Source: Methanobacteriota archaeon
Lineage (GTDB): Archaea; Thermoplasmatota; Poseidoniia; Poseidoniales; Thalassarchaeaceae
Direction: 5' to 3'
DNA length: 24,048 nt
Assembly: GCA_002720055.1 (NCBI GenBank)
Contig: PBGH01000001.1
Coordinates: 1 to 24,048 of the forward strand
Numbering within the stretch: position 1 is the stretch's first letter; each line of letters starts with the position of its first letter. The notes under the pieces were generated by a model, which worked only from the letters and a program-made list of their open reading frames with translations, had not been told where the DNA came from and did not search any database. Of this stretch, positions 14,540 to 21,810 are shown one piece after another. The position numbers and the translations under genes are program-made.

Positions 14540-15235
14540 ATGGATAATGGCTCGATTGTTCACATTGACTACGATTTGTATAATGCAGGAAATGGAAACC
14601 TTGTTGAGACAACCAGAGAAGAAACAGCAAAAGAACATGATCAGTTCGATGAAAATAGGACTTATTCACCCATGGTAACTATTGTAGGGGATGGTAGGCT
14701 CATTCCTGGATTTGAGACTCACTTGGCCGATGCAAAATCTGGAGAAGATTATGACTTCGAGATTGAGCCTGCAGAGGCTTATGGAGAAAGAGATCAGAAC
14801 AAGGTTGAGACAATCTCACAGAATGTTCTTCTTAGGAGTGTAAGGGACCCTAATACCCTGGGAATAGGCTCTCCAGTAGAAATTGGTGGTAGAAACGGTA
14901 TTCTCCAGTTCATGAGTGCTGGTAGGGCTAGGATTGACTACAACCATCCGCTAGCAGGGGTTACTCTAAGATATAGCTACACAATTGTCAAGGTTGTAGA
15001 TGATCGAGAGGAAAAGGTCCAAACTCTACTTAGTATGAACACTGGGAGGGATGACTTCGAACTAGATTTCAATGGAGACGACCTCACCATAACTCTCCCA
15101 GAGGAAATCTCCTATGATCAGAATTGGTCGTTTACAAAGTTCTCTCTAGTTACAACTTTGAGGGAGCACGTGGGTGTGGGTACAGTAATATTCAGAGAGG
15201 TTCATGAGCCCAGAAAGATCGATGAGGAAGAATGA
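14540..15235 (+). CDS. FKBP-type peptidyl-prolyl cis-trans isomerase, long archaeal form
   Basis: 231 residues. The first ~165 form an FKBP domain with the SlyD-like inserted flap: MDNGSIVHIDYDL at the start, GDGRLIPGFETHLADAKSGE as the conserved isomerase core, PAEAYGERD before the insert, and NHPLAGVTLRY where the domain resumes. The last ~60 residues are an extra C-terminal domain, as in the 26-kDa archaeal FKBPs. Expected role: cytoplasmic chaperone and proline isomerase. No signal peptide or membrane helix. The ATG has a good SD (GAGGTG, five bases away). Its stop codon abuts the stop of the convergent site-2 protease gene with no base between. Confidence 0.93.
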   Translation: MDNGSIVHIDYDLYNAGNGNLVETTREETAKEHDQFDENRTYSPMVTIVGDGRLIPGFETHLADAKSGEDYDFEIEPAEAYGERDQNKVETISQNVLLRSVRDPNTLGIGSPVEIGGRNGILQFMSAGRARIDYNHPLAGVTLRYSYTIVKVVDDREEKVQTLLSMNTGRDDFELDFNGDDLTITLPEEISYDQNWSFTKFSLVTTLREHVGVGTVIFREVHEPRKIDEEE

Positions 15236-16750
15236 TTAGACCAACCTTGGTAGAATAACTGGGATCAGAAGAATAAGCAAAATGAAAATACTGCTCAGAC
15301 TGCTAATTCTGTCAGAAATAGACTCTATTTTCATTGGATGGGCTTTCCGGCTGATTTTCCTCAAAATAGAATGCAAACCGTCTCTAACTAGATGCCCCCC
15401 ATCAAAAGGAATCATTGGAATTAGATTAGCAAAGCCGAGTAGAAAGTTAATCCAGACTAACCAGAAAAGAAAGTCGAATAGCATCAACATGCCATCAGTT
15501 CCGAGTAATGTTGCGATAGCTCCCCCACCAGCAGTAATCATCTCCCTTTCCTCCAATATCATCGTCTGACCATCATTCGCGATCGGGGTATAGAGCATTA
15601 GAACTGGTCTAATTAGAGTTGCAACAATGGCCCACTCAGTTTCATACTCCCCCTCAACTATCCAAGCGTAGCCATCTACCCCCGCTCTAGAAGAAACCAT
15701 CCCAGAAACCCCAAGAAAGGCATCTCCTGGTTCTATTCCTAGAGCTTGCAACAGGCTTTCCTTTTCGTCGATACATTTCTCATATTCGTTTTCTCCTTCA
15801 CAGGTATCGATATAGTACTGATATTGGTCCCCGAGAGTCACAAAAAGCTCCTTTTCGAATGGAGCCGATCCATCTGAATCTACTATCACAGTTAGTGAAA
15901 CAATATCTCCGGAGGAGAGAAGTTCCATCTGTTCGTCGAAGTCAGAATAACTTTCGATTTGATTACCCTGCACTTGCGTTATAGTTTGGAACGGAAGTAA
16001 GCCAGCATTTTCTGCGGGTTGTCCCTTGATAATACCCCTTGCATGGGTTCCTGAATTCTCTGCTACAAATCCACTTGCCACAGAACAAAGGAGAATTAGA
16101 ACTATGTATGTTGATATGAGATTAATCGAGGGCCCAGCAGCGAAAAGTCTCAATCTATCTCTCCTTGGAGCTCTATCCATCTCCATCTCTTCTGGCTCGG
16201 CAAATGCTCCAATAGGCAAAGGCCCAAGTTGGAGGAGTCCGAAGCTTCTAAGCCTCATTCCATGAGCTCTAGCCTGTATTCCATGACTATATTCATGAAT
16301 AACTATTGCAACAATCAGAGCAAGAACAGGCCACCAAAATGGAACAAAACTAGTTACTCCGGGAATTAGGAGTAAATCACTAGCAGGAAGAGGGTCTTCA
16401 GGCGGACTCACTGCAGCAGATATAGCACCAAGGATTAACATTAGTACTACTCCAATCATTACAAAGAAGCATAGCCATATAGAAAACTCTCCGTACAATC
16501 TCCAGAATTTCCTAGGTTTAGAAATGAACTCGAGTAAATTCATTCCGCGGCGAGTCCTAATCATTAGAATAATACCAAGCGCACGGGTTGCGTTAATCCT
16601 ATCTAAAAATCCTTCAGATTCACAGTATAGTAGCCCTAGATACCAAATTCCAATGATTATTACTATCCAAAAAGGAACTCCAAATGAATAAACTAGGAAA
16701 AGAAGTAAAATTGGAAGAAGAAAACTCCTCCGCTCCCTCTCTTCTGACAT
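15236..16750 (-). CDS. Site-2 protease family membrane metalloprotease (M50) with PDZ domain
   Basis: Zinc protease that cuts within the membrane. About 504 residues from the ATG at 16750; an in-frame TTG at 16780 would add ten, and neither start has an SD. Zinc ligands are His152 and His156 of HEYSHG, and Asp450 in NLIPMIPFDGGH. Between them lies a PDZ-like region (GIIKGQPAENAGLLPFQTI), then an insert with two cysteines nine residues apart (TCEGENEYEKC) that could bridge if it faces outside. N-terminal helices before the catalytic core suggest six or more membrane passes. The substrate is unknown; no anti-sigma or SREBP-like partner is nearby. Convergent with the FKBP gene. Confidence 0.92.
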   Translation of the reverse strand: MSEERERRSFLLPILLLFLVYSFGVPFWIVIIIGIWYLGLLYCESEGFLDRINATRALGIILMIRTRRGMNLLEFISKPRKFWRLYGEFSIWLCFFVMIGVVLMLILGAISAAVSPPEDPLPASDLLLIPGVTSFVPFWWPVLALIVAIVIHEYSHGIQARAHGMRLRSFGLLQLGPLPIGAFAEPEEMEMDRAPRRDRLRLFAAGPSINLISTYIVLILLCSVASGFVAENSGTHARGIIKGQPAENAGLLPFQTITQVQGNQIESYSDFDEQMELLSSGDIVSLTVIVDSDGSAPFEKELFVTLGDQYQYYIDTCEGENEYEKCIDEKESLLQALGIEPGDAFLGVSGMVSSRAGVDGYAWIVEGEYETEWAIVATLIRPVLMLYTPIANDGQTMILEEREMITAGGGAIATLLGTDGMLMLFDFLFWLVWINFLLGFANLIPMIPFDGGHLVRDGLHSILRKISRKAHPMKIESISDRISSLSSIFILLILLIPVILPRLV

Positions 16751-16830
16751 GAGCTGTGTGCACAGTCCAACACTCTTCAATCTGCTCTTCCAATCACAAG
16801 AGAAAATACTAGCCTCCTCATCCGAGAGTC

Positions 16831-17019
16831 ATGACCACAAATAGCCCAACGTCTGATAGGAAGACTAATCGCATCATTGACTCTCTTGTCAGAGAACGTG
16901 ACAGTATCAGTAGAATCCTAAATCAAGCAGATTTATCCCAAGTAAATCAATCTATAGAATCATTAAAAATAAAATTAAAAAAAATCGATGACCAATTATC
17001 TGGTCAGTCTACAGATTAG
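16831..17019 (+). CDS. Small predicted coiled-coil protein
   Basis: 62 residues, hydrophilic. After a polar N-terminus (TTNSPTSDRKT) it continues as one long helix with hydrophobic residues at heptad spacing (IIDSLVRERDSISRIL, then IESLKIKLKKIDDQL). No recognised family. It diverges from the site-2 protease gene and its last 11 bases overlap the end of hjc. GAGAG lies a few bases before the ATG. It could be real or a chance ORF; the helical heptad pattern and fit between neighbours favour a real gene. Confidence 0.45.
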   Translation: MTTNSPTSDRKTNRIIDSLVRERDSISRILNQADLSQVNQSIESLKIKLKKIDDQLSGQSTD

Positions 17020-17584
17020 AAAGACATCCAGATTCGGATTTTTCTCCATTGACTACTATGCCCCTAGCTCCATCCGATTTACAAATCAGAGAGAGGAAAC
17101 GATGAACCGGCATTCCAGAATTCCAATTCAAGTATGGATTCCCTCTTCCAGTTAGTGGTAATGATGGAATACTCCTTGATAGATGTCTTAGCTTACCCGT
17201 CAACCCCTGGACTTCAACCTTCATTATCCTCCAACTATCCCCTCGAACTCCCTTAAGTCTGAATGCATAAAGTGGTAGAAGACCACATTTTTCCCCTGTT
17301 ATCTTCAGAGCTCTGTATTGGTCCATAGTTCTCCCAGACAAGTAAATCTTATCCGTCTTAGAAGTTTTTACTTCAATTGGAAAACACATGTCACCTCTAA
17401 GAGCTAGAAGATCGCCAGTCCCTTCTGAGCCACTTCCAGGAGCTCTAACTACTAAGAAAGGCCTCTGAACAACTTGCATTGCTTTTGCTCGCTGAACCTC
17501 AGAGCATGATCTGGTTACCGCCCTAACTCCTTTCACTTCTCCAGCGAGTACGGCCCTCAGTTCTCTCTCGTAGTTACTTCCCAC
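17009..17584 (-). CDS. hjc: Hjc-type Holliday junction resolvase with C-terminal extension
   Basis: Structure-specific endonuclease resolving four-way DNA junctions in recombination. The nuclease core is plain: N-terminal acidic residues in NYERELR (Glu6/Glu8), VVRAPGSGS (47-53), Asp58 in GDLLAL, and Glu71/Lys73 in FPIEVKTSKTDKIYLSGR. At 191 residues it exceeds the ~120-140 of most Hjc proteins: about 20 residues are inserted before the RAPGSG loop and about 65 follow the core (rich in Ser, Pro, Arg). The start is a GTG at 17584 without an SD. The macro-domain gene ends 43 bases upstream on the same strand and no TATA is evident between them, so co-transcription is likely. Confidence 0.85.
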   Translation of the reverse strand: MGSNYERELRAVLAGEVKGVRAVTRSCSEVQRAKAMQVVQRPFLVVRAPGSGSEGTGDLLALRGDMCFPIEVKTSKTDKIYLSGRTMDQYRALKITGEKCGLLPLYAFRLKGVRGDSWRIMKVEVQGLTGKLRHLSRSIPSLPLTGRGNPYLNWNSGMPVHRFLSLICKSDGARGIVVNGEKSESGCLSNL

Positions 17585-17627
17585 GATGCTATGCTATTCT
17601 CAGGGTTATTGATGACACCGGTCTTAA

Positions 17628-18269
17628 TTACTGGATCTTTCCCTTTCTGTAGTCTCTAGTCCTGTCTACGCCTGGAAATTGGTCCTCACTCTCTCTGTAG
17701 ATTGTTTTCATATTGTTTAGGAAGTTATCTTCGTGAGTTACAATGAGGACCATCTCGACTCCAGGATTTTTCTCAGCATCCATCCATGAAAGTATGATTT
17801 CCATCGTCATCCTAGCACCTTCTCTGTGAGGATATGCAAAAACGTCCATGCCTAAGGGAGGTAAAACCAAGGTTTTTCTTTGATCTAGAGACTCTACAGC
17901 TTCGAATAGAGCATCATAAGAGTTTCTTAGAAGCTCTCTGCGGAAGTTATCTTGTGTCGGCCTTCTACAGTCAGGACCGACCACATGAACTAAGTTTGAA
18001 GCTGGAAGCTCAAATCCGGGTGTTGTTACAGCTTCACCAACTCCACAGGGTTGCTGATTGAGCTTCCTCTTTTCTTTCGCAATAGTCAAGCAAGCATCTC
18101 TGATTCCAGGTCCTGCAGCCTGCTGCATTCTTTCATCAAGGCCCTCTCTGCCGGCCAATCTACTATTTGCGGGAATTACCATCACATCCCCTTCTACTCC
18201 GACTATGTCACCATAGAGTACTCTCACCTGCCCATGTCGGCAATCTCTAACAATTACAACTTCGGCCAC
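17628..18269 (-). CDS. Macro-domain protein (ADP-ribose binding/hydrolase family)
   Basis: 213 residues. The macro fold is seen as LYGDIVGVEGDVMVIPANS (18-36, equivalent to GDIT...VNAANS), LDERMQQAAG (45-54, helix after the catalytic loop), CGVGEAVTTPGFELPASN and LVHVVGPDC, followed by the TLVLPPLGMDVFAYP segment that closes the ADP-ribose pocket. Members bind ADP-ribose or O-acetyl-ADP-ribose, or remove ADP-ribose from proteins or nucleic acids. IPANS in place of NAANS drops the first asparagine, so hydrolysis is not certain. The start is a GTG at 18269 with no SD. Upstream of hjc on the same strand and divergent from the RAM protein gene. Confidence 0.82.
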   Translation of the reverse strand: MAEVVIVRDCRHGQVRVLYGDIVGVEGDVMVIPANSRLAGREGLDERMQQAAGPGIRDACLTIAKEKRKLNQQPCGVGEAVTTPGFELPASNLVHVVGPDCRRPTQDNFRRELLRNSYDALFEAVESLDQRKTLVLPPLGMDVFAYPHREGARMTMEIILSWMDAEKNPGVEMVLIVTHEDNFLNNMKTIYRESEDQFPGVDRTRDYRKGKIQ

Positions 18270-18362
18270 AAGGTGACAAGAGGGGTCATCCGATATGTAT
18301 TCATCGTAGGCATATTTTTTGAAATCGGGAACGTTAATGCCTGCTCACCCTCTCCGAAGTAT

Positions 18363-18596
18363 ATGTCGACCGGGTACGTTCTGCTCGATGTGGAACCTGG
18401 GTCAGAGCATTCAGTTTTCGAAAAGGCGTCTTCATTGCCCTTTGTTTCAGATGCTCAGGTCCTATTCGGAGATCATGATATGATTCTAAAAATCGATGCA
18501 GACAGTATCGGTGAAATCGCTAAGTTAGTTGTTGATTCAGTGCGTTCAATTGAGGGTGTTACAAATACGAAGACACTGGCTTGTGCAGAGTTGTAA
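18363..18596 (+). CDS. Stand-alone RAM (Lrp/AsnC ligand-binding) domain protein
   Basis: 77 residues with the ferredoxin-like beta-alpha-beta-beta-alpha-beta pattern of the effector domain of Lrp/AsnC regulators: TGYVLLDVEPGSE, then VFEKASSLPFVSDAQVLFG, DHDMILKIDADS, a helix, and VRSIEGVTNTKTL. The DNA-binding helix-turn-helix is absent. Such single-domain proteins are known to bind amino acids and may form mixed oligomers with full regulators. The start at 18363 is chosen on homology. The frame is open upstream to 18051, but that part is antisense to the macro-domain gene and not protein-like. No SD is visible; a CATATTTTTT tract near 18312 could be the promoter. Confidence 0.82.
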   Translation: MSTGYVLLDVEPGSEHSVFEKASSLPFVSDAQVLFGDHDMILKIDADSIGEIAKLVVDSVRSIEGVTNTKTLACAEL

Positions 18597-18676
18597 TTGT
18601 CCTCATGCTAATTAATTTAACATACTTAGTCCCAGTAGCACGTTATTTCAGCTCATAGTTTAATATCTATGCAGGA

Positions 18677-18693
18677 CCTCCAAGGGTCGGAGG
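18677..18693 (+). promoter_or_regulatory. MC1 SD within a CCTCC/GGAGG inverted repeat
   Basis: CCTCC (18677-18681) and the SD GGAGG (18689-18693) are perfect complements around a seven-base spacer, nine bases before the ATG at 18703. The TATA-like TTTAATAT at 18659-18666 predicts a start near 18688, which would place the first arm outside the RNA. A farther TATA-like run (ATTAATTTAAC near 18611) would include it. Confidence 0.35.
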
Positions 18694-18702
18694 AATCCAA
18701 GA

Positions 18703-18966
18703 ATGGCAGACAAGAAATATTTCGTGTTGATGCAGAACGGCAAGGACACTGCTCAAGTGTTCCACAGCAAGCAGCCTAGGGGTGCGGCCCTGAAGGCGGC
18801 TTCAAGGGGTGTCACAGACATCCAATTAAGAGAAAGAGGAACCAATAGAGTCCATGTTTTCTCGGGCTCAAAGAGCAAGGTTCCTAAGGGCCCAAACGCA
18901 CCAGACTGGCTACCTGACATGATTAACAAAGCCAATGTGAAGAAGTTGCGAATTGACCGATTGTGA
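18703..18966 (+). CDS. Non-histone chromosomal protein MC1
   Basis: 87 residues, basic. MC1 is a monomeric architectural protein, known from methanogens and haloarchaea, that sharply bends DNA. The family pattern is clear: YFVLMQNGKD, SKQPRGAALKAASRG, IQLRERGTNRVHVFSG, then PNAPDWLPDMINKANVKKL. The small loop found after KAASRG in methanogen forms is shorter here. The start has a strong SD (GGAGG, nine bases). Monocistronic: the RAM gene ends 106 bases upstream and the convergent sdhB ends 75 bases downstream. With the Hc1-like protein it gives this window two candidate DNA-packaging proteins. Confidence 0.92.
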   Translation: MADKKYFVLMQNGKDTAQVFHSKQPRGAALKAASRGVTDIQLRERGTNRVHVFSGSKSKVPKGPNAPDWLPDMINKANVKKLRIDRL

Positions 18967-18971
18967 GAGTA

Positions 18972-19017
18972 GTCGAAATCGACGTTATCATCCGGTAATC
19001 GTAAACGAATAGCGGAT
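18972..19017. terminator. Paired inverted repeats between convergent MC1 and sdhB
   Basis: Two dyads fill most of the 75-base gap. The first is GTCGA-AA-TCGAC (18972-18983). The second is a nested 28-base symmetry at 18990-19017: outer ATCCG/CGGAT, inner TCGT/ACGA, with four-base internal loops. Their place between two gene ends suggests a two-way transcript end or mRNA 3' protection. There is no T-run, which archaeal termination normally uses, so this is tentative. Confidence 0.3.
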
Positions 19018-19041
19018 GCGCTGAAGTTGAAACCAATGACT

Positions 19042-19971
19042 TCATGATGATCGGAATCTCTTGCGGGCCCTCTCGGACCGCTCTAACTCCAGTTTCTTCG
19101 TCTCCTCTATTCTTGCCTTCTCGGCATCAATAGCGTTTTTTGCCTTCTTGTTATTCCCTGGGTCACTTGCTTTCACAAAATCATCAGAAAAATAGCTGAA
19201 AACTCCAGAGGTTAGATTTGAAATGGCCTTAACAGGATTTACCATAGGATCGAAATATTCTGTCACTACTCTTTCCTTCAGTGGTATTAGGGCATTATCT
19301 GTTATTTGTATTCCAGCGGGGCACACTTCGGTACAACACCTAGTAATATTGCAGTAGCTTATTCCAAAGTCATCTTTGATTTCTGGAATTCTACTTTCTG
19401 TATCTAATGGGTGCATCTCCAAGCTAGCAAGCCTCACGAAGAATCTCGGCCCTGCGAACTCATCGAACTTCTGGTGCTCCCTCATCACGTGACAAGTATT
19501 GACACAAAGCATACATTCTATACAAGACCTAAACTCTTGAATTCTATCAGCTTCATGCTGATTGAATACCCAGTCAGGCTCTTCTGGACCGTTGATAGGC
19601 TTAATTTTCCTATCCACCTCATACGCCCAAGAAGTATCCGTTACCAAATCTCGTACCAATGGGAATGACTGCATAGGTCGAACATCCACCGGACCTTCGT
19701 AATCACCCATCTCATCCTTGATATCATCCATTCTTGTCATACACATTAGTCTCGGTTTACCGTTAACTTCTGCACTACAAGAACCACATTTCCCTGCCTT
19801 ACAGTTCCAGCGACAAGCGAGATCTGGAGCTTCCTCTGCCTGAATTCTGTGAATCACATCCAGTACGACCATGCCCTCGTCCAAATCCACGGTGTATTCC
19901 TTCATCTCTCCAATTGGGGAGCCAGCTTCATCAGGAGAACCTCTGAAAATACTGAATGTTATCTTCTCCAT
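19042..19971 (-). CDS. sdhB: Succinate dehydrogenase/fumarate reductase iron-sulfur subunit
   Basis: Carries electrons from the flavin of SdhA to quinone through three clusters. The [2Fe-2S] ligands are Cys57, Cys62, Cys65 and Cys77. CIECMLCVNTC (150-160) and CNITRCCTEVCP (207-218) supply the ligands of the other two clusters. The CC pair at 212-213 and the run ITDNALIPLKERV closely resemble, from memory, the SdhB of actinobacterial Sdh1 complexes. At 309 residues it is longer than usual (~240-250): the last ~55 are a charged helical tail rich in Lys, Glu and Arg. The SD (GGAGGAGG) lies inside the Glu codons ending sdhA, and only one base separates stop and start, implying coupled translation. 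Confidence 0.96.
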   Translation of the reverse strand: MEKITFSIFRGSPDEAGSPIGEMKEYTVDLDEGMVVLDVIHRIQAEEAPDLACRWNCKAGKCGSCSAEVNGKPRLMCMTRMDDIKDEMGDYEGPVDVRPMQSFPLVRDLVTDTSWAYEVDRKIKPINGPEEPDWVFNQHEADRIQEFRSCIECMLCVNTCHVMREHQKFDEFAGPRFFVRLASLEMHPLDTESRIPEIKDDFGISYCNITRCCTEVCPAGIQITDNALIPLKERVVTEYFDPMVNPVKAISNLTSGVFSYFSDDFVKASDPGNNKKAKNAIDAEKARIEETKKLELERSERARKRFRSS

Positions 19972-19972
19972 T

Positions 19973-21802
19973 CTACTCCTCCTCCGATAAGTCTTCAGAG
20001 TCCAATAGATCTTTCAAATCATCAGGAATGGGTGGATAAGACGTGTAGTCGATTTCCATCTTCCCATCTATTTGCATGATTCTACTATTCAGCTTCCCCC
20101 ATTTTGAATTGTCAGGATTCGGGAAGTCATCTCTTGTGTGCCCTCCCCTGCTTTCCTCTCTAGTCAACGCGGATAGAGCACACATCCTACTTACGTCTAT
20201 CATTGCAGAAATCTCCAATGCTTGGTGCCACCCAGGATTGTAGATCCTACCACCTGGAGACGTAGTATTTTTCCCCCTTGCCTCTAGCTCGTTTAGGTCC
20301 TCCAGAGCTTCTTCGAGAAGTTCGCGTGTTCGGATTATTCCAACTTTATTCTGCATCATAACCCTGAGATCATCCACCACCTTCGCAGGATTTTCACCGT
20401 CTTCCCTTTCTAGAGGTTCAAGCATATCCAATATAACTCTGTCAATTTCGTTCCCATCTATCTCTGCGAATCTATCTATTTGCTTTGCCGACTTGGCAGC
20501 ATGCTCGCCAGCAATCTTTCCGAAGGTAATGAGGTCGGACAAAGAATTCCCTCCTAGGCGGTTCGCACCATGAAGACCGGTGGCCGCTTCGCCTGCCGCG
20601 AAAAGTCCGGGAACCGATGTCTCTTGCGTATTGGGGTCAACTCGAACTCCACCCATCACGTAGTGAGCAGTGGGCCCCACCTCCATGGGTTCCTTCGTAA
20701 TATCAACCGCTGCAAGCTCCATAAATTGGTGATACATTCCTGGAAGCTTCTTTTTTATCTCCTCTGACTTCCTCCAGGAGATGTCTAAGTAAGCTCCTCC
20801 GTGTTCCGATGCCCTACCAGCAGCCTTCTCACTGTTGATGGCCTTGGCAACTACATCTCTGGTCAGCAGCTCTGGAGGTCTTCTTTTTGTAGCAAGTTTT
20901 CCTGATACCACTTCTTTCACCCATTCACTTGACTCGGACTCAGTATCAGCAAACTCTTCTCTGTACATTTCGGGAACATAATCGAACATGAACCTCTCGC
21001 CCTCAGAATTTGTTAGAACCCCTCCCTCCCCTCTGACTCCTTCTGTGACCAATATGCCCTTTACAGAGGGCGGCCAAATCATTCCCGTTGGATGGAATTG
21101 AACGAATTCCATGTCCCCCATCTCTGCCCCTGTCCAGTAAGCAAGAGCATGACCTTCACCGGTGTACTCCCAAGAGCCGGAACAAACCTCCCAACAGCGA
21201 GTAATACCTCCTGTGGCCAGAACAATCGACTTGGCTCGGAAAAGGTGGAGAGAACCGTTCGATCTATCATATGCGAAGCAACCTACTACTCTGCCATTCT
21301 TCTTGAATAAATGGCGGACAGTGTACTCCATGAAGACTTCCATTCCGGTGTGGATTCCTCTCTGTTGGAGTGTCCGTATAAGCTCCAAACCAGTTGCGTC
21401 CCCGATATGAGCAAGTCTCGGGTATGTGTGACCTCCGAAATTCCTCTGACTCGTCTTACCCTCTGTAGTTCGATCGAACACAGCACCCCATTGTTCCAAC
21501 TCTCTTATCCTGTCCGGAGCCTGCTGTGCGTGGACCTTGGCCATCCTCCAGTCTGAAAGATACTTCCCTCCCTTCATAGTGTCTCTGAAATGTATCTTCC
21601 AAGAATCTCTGTGATCCTTGTTAGCTAGTGCAGCGGCCGCTCCCCCCTCGGCCATTACTGTGTGGGCCTTCCCAAGCATAGATTTGCTGATCATACCAAC
21701 CTTGGCCCCGTTCGAACTTGCCTCTATGGCGGCCCTCAATCCGGCCCCTCCTGCTCCAATAACGACCACATCGAAGTCCCATTCAGAGTATGATTTATCC
21801 AT
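19973..21802 (-). CDS. sdhA: Succinate dehydrogenase/fumarate reductase flavoprotein subunit
   Basis: Oxidises succinate to fumarate with covalently bound FAD. 609 residues, of family length. In order: FAD motif [16 protein letters not shown] (14-29), [15 protein letters not shown] with the histidine expected to link [46 protein letters not shown] with catalytic-site residues, and [23 protein letters not shown] closing the flavin site. The stretch [20 protein letters not shown] is of the kind seen in actinobacterial Sdh1 flavoproteins. The ATG at 21802 has the SD AGGTG, which overlaps the stop of the upstream anchor gene; sdhB follows after one base. Confidence 0.97.
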   Translation of the reverse strand: MDKSYSEWDFDVVVIGAGGAGLRAAIEASSNGAKVGMISKSMLGKAHTVMAEGGAAAALANKDHRDSWKIHFRDTMKGGKYLSDWRMAKVHAQQAPDRIRELEQWGAVFDRTTEGKTSQRNFGGHTYPRLAHIGDATGLELIRTLQQRGIHTGMEVFMEYTVRHLFKKNGRVVGCFAYDRSNGSLHLFRAKSIVLATGGITRCWEVCSGSWEYTGEGHALAYWTGAEMGDMEFVQFHPTGMIWPPSVKGILVTEGVRGEGGVLTNSEGERFMFDYVPEMYREEFADTESESSEWVKEVVSGKLATKRRPPELLTRDVVAKAINSEKAAGRASEHGGAYLDISWRKSEEIKKKLPGMYHQFMELAAVDITKEPMEVGPTAHYVMGGVRVDPNTQETSVPGLFAAGEAATGLHGANRLGGNSLSDLITFGKIAGEHAAKSAKQIDRFAEIDGNEIDRVILDMLEPLEREDGENPAKVVDDLRVMMQNKVGIIRTRELLEEALEDLNELEARGKNTTSPGGRIYNPGWHQALEISAMIDVSRMCALSALTREESRGGHTRDDFPNPDNSKWGKLNSRIMQIDGKMEIDYTSYPPIPDDLKDLLDSEDLSEEE

Positions 21803-21810
21803 TTAAACAC

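Noticed and set aside
14472..14678. 68-residue plus-strand ORF overlapping the FKBP start, and the minus-strand ORFs opposite it
   Set aside because: They overlap the conserved FKBP N-terminus in other frames; the FKBP frame has the SD and the motifs.
18051..18362. N-terminal 104-residue extension of the RAM protein reading frame
   Set aside because: It is antisense to the macro-domain gene, is not protein-like, and known RAM-only proteins start at MSTGYV.
21162..21556. Overlapping plus-strand ORFs inside sdhA
   Set aside because: Antisense shadows of the highly conserved flavoprotein frame.
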